A stretch of 64,000 bases of DNA from positions 1 to 64,000 of the forward strand of contig QXCR01000144.1 in the NCBI GenBank assembly GCA_004380135.1, in the 5' to 3' direction. The position numbers and the translations under genes were made by a program. Under the pieces are notes generated by a model. That model did no database searches and had not been told where the DNA came from. It saw only the letters and a list, made by a program, of their open reading frames with translations. This document shows, in pieces, positions 57,176 through 64,000 of the stretch. This stretch comes from Stemphylium vesicarium. Its lineage: Eukaryota > Ascomycota > Dothideomycetes > Pleosporales > Pleosporaceae. Numbering within the stretch: the stretch's first letter is position 1; each line of letters begins with the position of its first letter.

Positions 57176-57911
57176 TTATTTGGTCTCCTCGGCAAGGAAG
57201 GTGATCAAGTCGTTGCGGTCCTTGGGCTTCTTGAGACCACCAAAGGCCATCTTGGTACCGGGAATGTACTTCTTGGGGTTCTCGAGGTACTCGAACTGTG
57301 CTGGGTTAGGATCCAGTGTCTAGAAAACAAATGTGTCTTTATGTGATGCGACGTACGAGAGACTCGTGGTTCCACTCAACACCCTTCTGCTTGTTGGCGT
57401 CGGTGTATGAGAAACCCTCGACCTGACCGGACTTGCGGCCGAAGAGACCGTGTAGGTTGGGACCAATCTTGTTGCCCTCGCCCTCCTTCAGGGTGTGGCA
57501 CTGAGCACATCGGGTCTGCATTCTTGTTAGACAATGTCGGCGGAAGGCGTGCGATAGCGACGATGGTATTCGGCGTCATCTCGATATGTTCGTACCTTGA
57601 AGAGGTTGGCACCCTTCTTAGCATCGCCTGTGGTAACAAGTCAGTTATGTGAACGGCGATAAATTTTGGATGGCCCGCTGAACAAGTCGCCGCCCGTCCT
57701 TTTCTTTGTCGCAAACCTGCCACTACCCGTACACCGCCTCTTGAGCAACTGAAAACTACATGGCTCATCGCCAGGAGAATTCTGCTTCTCAAGATGGCGG
57801 CATTCTGGTGTGCTCGCGGGCACAATGGGCGTTGCAGGTTTGCAAGAAAAGCGAGAAACGGCCGATGACGTCCGAACGCTGTCAGGAAAACGTACCCTCG
57901 GAGAAACCCAT
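57176..57911 (-). CDS. CYC1: Cytochrome c
   Basis: Start at 57911 (MGFSEG); introns 57628-57895 (268 bp), 57516-57595 and 57296-57356; 108 aa. Exon 1 is only 16 bp, exon 2 only 32 bp. The heme motif CAQCH is near residue 20 (TRCAQCHTLKEGEG), followed by IGPNLHGLFGRKSGQ, YTDANK and the axial Met loop PGTKMAFGGLKK. All parts are canonical, carrying electrons from complex III to IV in the intermembrane space. Acceptor at 57297-57296 (cacag) was chosen because it gives LFEYLENPKKY. It faces the SDR gene divergently; the 870-bp interval plus the long first intron provide regulatory space. Confidence 0.96.
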
Positions 57912-58783
57912 TTTGATAAGATGGAGGAGTTGAGGTCGGTTTGGTGTTGAAGATGTGGTAGTGTGGAGTGAGCGAAGTGAGAGGTTTGGAGTGTGATAGA
58001 GAAGTAGCGATGGAAACGGGAATGAGCGACAAAAAAGCTGGCGAAGGCAATTGAAAAAGTAGAACACGTGACTGTCTTCGGCGTCAGGGCCCGTCATCTC
58101 ATCGCGGCTAGCGGCATCCGCGCGGCGAATCAGAGAGGCGGCAAAAGTCAGGAGCAAAGGCGGTCGGGTGGAACCGGTCCGAGGGCTCCTAGACATGGCA
58201 AACAGGAATTTCCGTGCCGTGGCTGAATCTTGGGCCCCTAGCATCTGCCTCACTACGCGATGAATTACGCCTTCTCAAGCCATTTCTCAGACGCTCGGCA
58301 ATCTTGCATCAAACTTGCGAGTTAATGCCGTCACCATGTCTCCTGCCGGCTGTTGCGAGAACTCTCCGGCATTTTCCCATGCCAACAATCCATCAAAAGC
58401 AATTCTCACCCAGTGCTGTGGTCTTCGCTTACTCCTTCCACGGGTCTGGCTCTTTTTGGTCACCCTGCAGGACGCTGCGTCCCTGCTTTCAAACCAAATG
58501 CGATACGTGAAGCCTGTGCAAGGGTCCGCAAATCGATGTGACATGCCCACTAACCCGCGCATCTCCACGCTTCTAGGCCTCTCACACAACTGGCCAGGGG
58601 CATGAATACCAGCCCACGTTATCTGGACAACAGCACATTACTATTTCAAGTGCCGACTAGGATCATAGCTATTTTACCCTTCCAGCAATCCGTCCTCGAG
58701 CGTTGGTCAGTCAGGCGCTTCAGCCCCAGCCCGCCGCCGGTTGACATCATCGGGTCTTGCCCCGCCACACCTCGACCGACCGG
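57912..58783. promoter_or_regulatory. Divergent promoter region, cytochrome c / SDR
   Basis: About 870 bp between the start codons. A few short ORFs overlap without domains. No specific site was identified. Confidence 0.45.
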
Positions 58784-59823
58784 ATGGACCAGATTCCGGG
58801 CATCCTATATGCCGATGAGGACTTCACCACATGGTTGATACTCGGCGCCAGCAGAGGTATTGGCCTTGAATTTGTCAAGCAGCTGTTGGCCCGAAACGAG
58901 CGCATCATTGCCACGGTGCGGGAGCCTTGGGCCGGACATGCCAGTGGTCTGTGGGGGCAGGCAGGCAGTGATCATGGCCGCTGCCAAATGTACACATGCG
59001 ACATCTTGTCTGAACAGAGCATCCAAGTATGTTGGACTCTTCTATTGCATTATGATTGCGAAACTAGGGTGAACTGACGCGTTCAGAAATTCGTTGCGCA
59101 ACTGGCAATGATACCAAACTTGAAGATCGACTATGTAGTACTAAATGCAGGAGTCCTGAGATACCCGAACGTAAGTCCGACATCGTCCACATATGCAAGA
59201 AAGCCGCACTAACCGTTGTAGAGGGCCACTGAGCTGTACGTCCTCCATCGCCGTTACGCCTTGCTGGTTGTGGCTAAAGCGTGCATTCGCATTCCAGTCC
59301 GGCATGCTCGAGGGTTGGTGGTAGATGCTGACACCAAGTAGATCGTTCGACGAGTTTGCTTTCCACTTGCACACGAACACCATAGGCCCTGTCATCACTG
59401 CGCAAAAGCTTTTGCAAACCAACATTCCAATTGGCACCATCGTCTTCATGTCCAGCGATTCAGGCTCCCAGGGTAACTTTCGTGAAATGGAGGACGGTTT
59501 CGCCGCGTATGCTGCGTCCAAGGCGGCACTAAACATGGCAGTGAGACACATGGCCGCCGAACTGAAGAGAAAGGATGACGACACAATCATTCTATGCATG
59601 CATCCTGGAGAGGTAGCGACGGATATGGCAAACGTTCAGCTGCCGTGGGAGGTACAGGGAATCATAACACCAGAAGAGTCAGTCATGAAGATGATTGAAG
59701 TGATCAAGAGCAAAGGCATACAGCACAGTGGTACATTCTGGACATATGAAAACAAGGTAGGTCTACTGTCACGTCATCAAGCCATCGGCCGTCCACTGAC
59801 AGCAGCAGCCTTACATTTGGTGA
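58784..59823 (+). CDS. Short-chain dehydrogenase/reductase, C-factor-like
   Basis: ATG at 58784; introns 59027-59086, 59171-59221, 59236-59341 and 59757-59808 (or ending 59802 or 59805); about 257-259 aa. The NAD(P)-binding loop is GASRGIGLEF (GxxxGxG). DYVVLNAGVL corresponds to the NNAG motif. The catalytic region has IVFMSSDSGSQGNF (Ser), then YAASKAALN (Tyr-x-x-x-Lys), and CMHPGEVATDM follows. The end, ENK.QPYIW, is typical for C-factor-like SDRs. Exon 3 is only 14 bp. The last acceptor is a tandem agcagcag, so one or two Gln could be added by splice choice. Substrate unknown; an unspliced reading ends in a longer unrelated tail and was rejected. Confidence 0.85.
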
Positions 59824-60112
59824 CATTGAAAACATCCATCATAACACCGATGTTCGTCTTTCACACGCAAGTTCTGCACATTCACTAGGCTATACCTATA
59901 CCCATTTTACTAGATTACATATGGGTCCCTCTCCCCCCTGGCACTACCAATCCAACCATAAGTGACGAATGAAGCTTCGCACTACTCTCAAGATGAAGCA
60001 GCAGGTCTCTCCCAGCATACCTGCATTCTATCCGTGCCCCATTCAATCGATGCGTCAAATCTCAAATACACGCGCAAGCAAGCTCAAGGCAAGCTCTCCG
60101 CCTCTCCGAAAC

Positions 60113-60595
60113 TTACTCAATCTCCCCTGCCATCCTCCGCACCTGATCTGTATCCCAGTCCAGTCGCTCATCACCAGTCGGCAAATCATAATCAACCAAA
60201 ACCTTCACTACATTCTTGCCTTGTTTCGCCTCAGCTTCTCTCTTCAGTTGGCATTTTCTCTTCTTTCCCTTCTTCTTCCTCTTTCCACTCTTTTGCTCAT
60301 TCGTCCTTGTCTCAACGGTTTCAGCTCCCAAAGTTCCTGTCCTTACACTTACTTCCTCGCCGCACCCGCCGAGGCGCAAGCGCTTAGCTGGACTGCCTTC
60401 CGTGGATGGAGCGTTGAGGCCAGTGTCTCGTTGCCGCTTCCGAATAGGCAGTGTGCAGTCGTCGGCGATGACGCTTTCGATAACTATGTTGACGGGCGAG
60501 AAAACGGGACTCGTGTGCTTCCAGAATGAGACACAGCCGCATACGCCGTCTTGACAAAGATTTTGGTGACAAATGCCGTCGGGGTGTATGCGCAT
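60113..60595 (-). CDS. Hypothetical basic protein with Cys/His-rich N-terminus
   Basis: ATG at 60595, single exon, 160 aa. The N-terminus MRIHPDGICHQNLCQDGVCGC has four Cys and two His in 21 residues, a possible small metal-binding motif. A second half holds RKRQRDTG, then an Lys/Arg block (SGKRKKKGKKRKCQLKR) that could serve as nuclear localisation signal, and an acidic end DYDLPTGDERLDWDTDQ. An upstream in-frame extension to 60859 is low-complexity and less likely. No family recognised; small ORF with no introns, so existence is plausible but not proven. Confidence 0.5.
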   Translation of the reverse strand: MRIHPDGICHQNLCQDGVCGCVSFWKHTSPVFSPVNIVIESVIADDCTLPIRKRQRDTGLNAPSTEGSPAKRLRLGGCGEEVSVRTGTLGAETVETRTNEQKSGKRKKKGKKRKCQLKREAEAKQGKNVVKVLVDYDLPTGDERLDWDTDQVRRMAGEIE

Positions 60596-60964
60596 TTTGA
60601 GAAGTACGTTGTGGTGAGATGGGAGACAAAAATGTTGGATTGAAGATGGGATTACTGCTATTTTGGTATTGACGAAGTGGGAGAGGGATAGAGCAGGGAT
60701 GTGTACGGGAAAAGAGGGAATCGTGGAGAGTAAAAGAAGAGCAGGTAGGTGCACAGGGGAGTGGTTACTAGTAGATGATGATGAACTAGGCGGGTAAAGG
60801 TGACCGTTGGAAGGCTCGCGGTAAGAGGGGATGCAGGTGAGAGAGCAAAGCGATATCAAAGTGAGTGTTCACAATACCCTCTACACATAACAAGAGAATG
60901 AAATGTTTAGTCTGCCCGATCTAACACACTTCCATACCCAGACTTATTACCGATGTTCAATCCC
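60596..60964. other. Intergenic region
   Basis: About 370 bp; upstream of the basic hypothetical gene and downstream of the mpaB-like gene. No additional feature seen. Confidence 0.4.
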
Positions 60965-62461
60965 TCACCACATCCTGCCAAGAACAACCGAAGCAACCTT
61001 GACCGAAATCAAAGTCCCCACAGCAAACACCCCGACCGCAATACCCAGCGCTTTCAGATTCCTCATCTCATTGCTAGACCACTGCTGCTTCCTCTCACCA
61101 ATATTCCCCAGATGCGTCAAGGTATCATACTGCGGCACGTACTTGAAATCAAACGACGTCTCCGTGCCCGCGAGCCCCCACTTCGCCTTTACAATCAAGC
61201 TCCAAAAGATATCCTTCGCACGGTCGATCCTCCTGCGGTCAGCCTCAGGAAACAAGCGATAAGTGTAGCAGTAAAAGATGAAGAAGAGGCACTGGCCCGC
61301 CATTAGCGACCAGTAATACGCTGAGACGCGTTTCAGGCCGAGGCGATCGCAGAGTTCGTTGCCGTTGAGCCAGCGCGCGCTGGCTGTTAGCATGTCTGCG
61401 GAGGAGAAAGTGGGTGGTTCTTCCTTGAGGGCGTAGATGATGTTGTTGGCCATTGTCTTTGACATTTCCGAGGGGTCGACCTCGTGGTAGAGAAGGGATT
61501 CCATGACCGCCTTTGCCTTTGTGGGGGTCGAGAGCCATTTGTCGGGCGTGCCCATGAGATACCCGATGTAGCGCCATAGAGCGAGGTAGTCATTTATTTC
61601 CTGTTGCCGGAGGAAGATGCCCTGGCGGGGAAAACTAAGGTAGATGAGAGTAGAAGAGAAGGTGCCGATTGTTGCTATTTGGTCCAGGTCGTTGATGGGT
61701 ATGCCCCATTCGTCCATGTTGAAGTAGCTCGGTCGTTCGTTTGCGAGCTTCATGATGCGCTGCCGGACTGCGGCGTGTAGAAAGCGGACACGGATCGATG
61801 AGGCGAAGCCTTCTCCGCCGGGTCTTATACCCTCCAGGGTTCGAGTGCATTGCAGAATGTGTTGTGTTGTTTCGAATAATCTTCCTCTTGCTACCTTGGT
61901 GCTGAATCCACCCGTTCGTGCTAATGTCTCGACTACTCTTGCGGCACCCATGCCGCCTAATAGGGACTGGAAGGTGAGGCCAGTCAGAGCGGGTCCGCCG
62001 TATCGGTAGAAAACATCTTGTCCTCTTGCTATCTGCTCCCAGTCTACCCATTCGGGTACCGTCTGGACTTGGCGCCACAACTCGTCAAGTTTTGGGTCGG
62101 AATCATGGTGTTCTTCGAGTAGAGCGTAGAGATCCCGCTTTGGTACAGGTAAAGGTTCCTTCTTCTCTTCTTCAGTGCCTGGTACTGATGCCAATGCAGC
62201 TCTGTTGCTATCGTTTCTTGGCAAAGCACCCTTGTGCGGTGGCGATATGGCATTCAAGCGATCGAGACATTCTTCTGCTAACACATCATATGAGAATTTC
62301 ATAGGCTTCAATTGTTCCGGATTGAGATGTTCAGGCGTCCATTCGAATCGGTAGCCCCAGCAACTTGGATCTGGTTAGTAGGTGTAAGCCATAGTCTTCC
62401 GCTTCTAAACGTACTCTTTGGTATTGGCCGTGCGCCTCTGGAATAGGTTGGGCAATGCCAT
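60965..62461 (-). CDS. mpaB/latex-clearing-type oxygenase domain protein (DUF2236)
   Basis: Start at 62461 (MALPNLFQRRTANTKD), intron 62364-62414, 481 aa. The donor GTACGT inside the GAG codon is the only one keeping frame with CWGYRFEWTPEHL. The family regions are VPEWVDWEQIARGQDVFYRYGGPALTGL, then GGMGAARVVETLARTGGF, TRTLEGIRPGGEGFASSIRVRFLHAAVR (Arg/His-rich helices), IPINDLDQIATIGTFS and LALWRYIGYLMG. A C-terminal helix (GIAVGVFAVGTLISVKVAS) is a probable membrane anchor. Relatives include Penicillium MpaB', an ER-bound oxidative-cleavage enzyme, and rubber oxygenase Lcp; the substrate here is unknown. No biosynthetic cluster surrounds it. Confidence 0.85.
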
Positions 62462-63030
62462 GATTGCGGATTACGGTGCGGAAAACAACAACGCAAGGCG
62501 AATTCACGTCAAGGAAGGACTATTGAAGGGCAAGGAGAGTCTGCAGGTTTGCGGAGAGACAGATCCGTCATATGATACCGAGGCCCTAGCGCGAAGGAGT
62601 GTGAGGGGATCCACATCCATGTTGCCGCTTTCGTCCTGCGATCACAGTATCATGAGTCTAGCGTAGCAATCCAACAAATCGAGATAGCGAGGCCAACTAC
62701 GTCAAACCAAGTTATCGGAACTAGACTAGACAAAACAGCCTACATTATCATAGGGATCTTAGAAACCTTGGTTCTCAGTGTAATCAGTGTTTCCGCGATA
62801 GTCCCAGGGGTCCCGCGAAAACCAGACCAGAATGACAAGAAATGTCGATTCCGGAGTTTGACCGTCAAATTCGGCCGTTGACGCAGGGTCATTGATGTCA
62901 CCATTTAGAGCAAGGCATGGCTTGCCGCCGCCGCCGGCAGTGGCGTTTAACGTTTAGCACGTGGGCCCGTGCGAGAAAGTTGTGAACTTCGAGAAGAGCA
63001 TCCCTGTGCATATATCCAACATCACCAACC
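62462..63030. promoter_or_regulatory. Divergent promoter region, mpaB-like / RRG9
   Basis: About 570 bp between start codons; nothing coding seen. Confidence 0.4.
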
Positions 63031-63783
63031 ATGACTTGCCACAACTGCGCACGAACAACGCTGAATCTGTTCATCCGATCATTCGCGAACATCCAACCCG
63101 TTCCTCCCGCACGCCGACCACTCATATTACCGCCACAATCGCGATCCCGCTCCGACGCATTTCCCCAATCCAAACCAGACCGATCCCGCCCCCGCAAACC
63201 AAGCGCAGGACCCGCCATCGAAGTCGAAGATGCGCTCACCGGCGAGTTACAACCACCAAAGCGCGAACGCCCAGCCTGGGCCGTACAAAAAGAAGCCCTA
63301 AAAGAAAAGCTCAACGGCGAAGCCTGGAATCCCCGCAAAAAGCTCTCCCCAGACACCATGGAAGGCATACGGCACCTGCACAGCACACAGCCCGATAAAT
63401 TCACCACGCCCGTTCTTTCTCAGCACTTCAAGGTCAGCCCGGAAGCTATCCGCCGCATACTTAAGAGCAAGTGGCAGCCTTCCGACGAGGAGTACGAAGA
63501 GAGGATGGAGCGCTGGAGTAAGCGTGGTGAGAGGATTTGGGAGAATCTGGTCGAGATGGGGGTCAAGCCCCCGAAGAAGTGGAGGGACATGGGTGTGGGC
63601 AGGGCGCAGAATGGAGAGGTGCCTAGGTGGAAGTCGAGGCATAGGAATTTGGTGGATGTCGGGGATAGTGTTGGGGGTGGGGTTGAGGAGCTGGTGACAG
63701 ATGAGGATATTATACCCACCGTGGGCAAGTCGGGGAATGTGAAGCCGACGACGAGTAGTGTGCCTTTGTGGGAGAGGCTGTGA
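63031..63783 (+). CDS. RRG9: Rrg9 (neugrin-like), required for respiratory growth, mitochondrial
   Basis: Single exon, 250 aa, ATG at 63031. The first 20-25 residues (CHNCARTTLNLFIRSFAN) are an import-like leader. The family core covers about residues 110-180: PRKKLSPDTMEGIRHLH, then FTTPVLSQHFKVSPEAIRRILKSKW, followed by EEYEERMERWSKRGERIW. This matches the Rrg9/neugrin HTH-like pattern (HFKVSPEAIRRIL). In yeast Rrg9 is needed for respiratory growth; human neugrin binds mitochondrial ribosome and RNA components. The C-terminus is divergent. Confidence 0.88.
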   Translation: MTCHNCARTTLNLFIRSFANIQPVPPARRPLILPPQSRSRSDAFPQSKPDRSRPRKPSAGPAIEVEDALTGELQPPKRERPAWAVQKEALKEKLNGEAWNPRKKLSPDTMEGIRHLHSTQPDKFTTPVLSQHFKVSPEAIRRILKSKWQPSDEEYEERMERWSKRGERIWENLVEMGVKPPKKWRDMGVGRAQNGEVPRWKSRHRNLVDVGDSVGGGVEELVTDEDIIPTVGKSGNVKPTTSSVPLWERL

Positions 63784-64000
63784 ACAGCAAGAGTGGGCTT
63801 GAGGAAGCTCGTTATTACTATAAGAGGGTGGAAGATGGGGACACGAACACGCCATGAGTAATTCGTATTCTTCTACGATCATAGTGCGTACAAGGCTTTC
63901 GTTACTTCTATGTCAAGTCCAATGATGGCTGAAAGGGCAATAGCCTTGCTTTCTTGGTGAAGCCTGCGAGCATACCGTTCTTCACCACATCTCGGCATCC

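Noticed and set aside
59757..59886. Unspliced C-terminus of the SDR protein
   Set aside because: Splicing to the tandem CAG gives the short family-type end before TGA at 59821; the read-through tail has no similarity.

Overview
The window is nuclear DNA of a filamentous ascomycete. Genes are dense, mostly single or interrupted by short introns (about 45-105 bp, GT..CTAAC/CTGAC..AG), and the protein set is typical of Pezizomycotina: a RID-type DNA methyltransferase, a Zn2Cys6 regulator, a CBM1 secreted protein, a GPI-type adhesin and an mpaB/DUF2236 oxygenase. A Dothideomycete, perhaps Pleosporales, is my inference from protein style only; no species can be named. I found no rRNA, convincing tRNA, transposon or CRISPR. 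About 24 protein genes were reconstructed by splicing, with phases and total lengths checked codon by codon.

Layout. 1-3.5 kb: no supported gene. 3.5-10 kb: a 2EXR/F-box-like protein, a RID DNA methyltransferase (RIP pathway), MICOS subunit Mic19 and a GNAT acetyltransferase (divergent pair). 11-11.7 kb: a secreted CBM1 protein.

11.8-27.6 kb is the most interesting block: P5C reductase, proline dehydrogenase, a conserved membrane protein with an odd splice donor, a sarcosine/fructosyl-amino-acid-oxidase-like flavoenzyme, a Zn2Cys6 activator, an amino-acid permease (carrying a 1-bp frameshift in this sequence), a DapA/HOGA-superfamily lyase and P5C dehydrogenase. This looks like an enlarged prn (proline utilisation) cluster. 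The flavoenzyme and the aldolase-type lyase suggest that hydroxyproline or another imino acid is also handled. A CCGG-N6-CCGG direct repeat, the site type described for Aspergillus PrnA, lies upstream of the regulator.

28-43 kb: Rgp1, two low-complexity hypotheticals, a membrane-anchored aspartic-protease-like protein lacking the first catalytic Asp, a large repeat-bearing adhesin and ATP synthase OSCP. 43-53.6 kb: battenin (CLN3/Btn1), the Rxt3 subunit of the Rpd3L deacetylase complex with histidine runs, PFK-2/FBPase-2 and a hypothetical. 54-64 kb: a small ORF right behind a PDH-kinase-family gene, cytochrome c, an SDR with a tandem CAG acceptor, a basic hypothetical, an mpaB-like oxygenase and mitochondrial Rrg9. 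Several housekeeping genes are mitochondrial, but apart from the proline block I see no evidence that neighbours form pathways.
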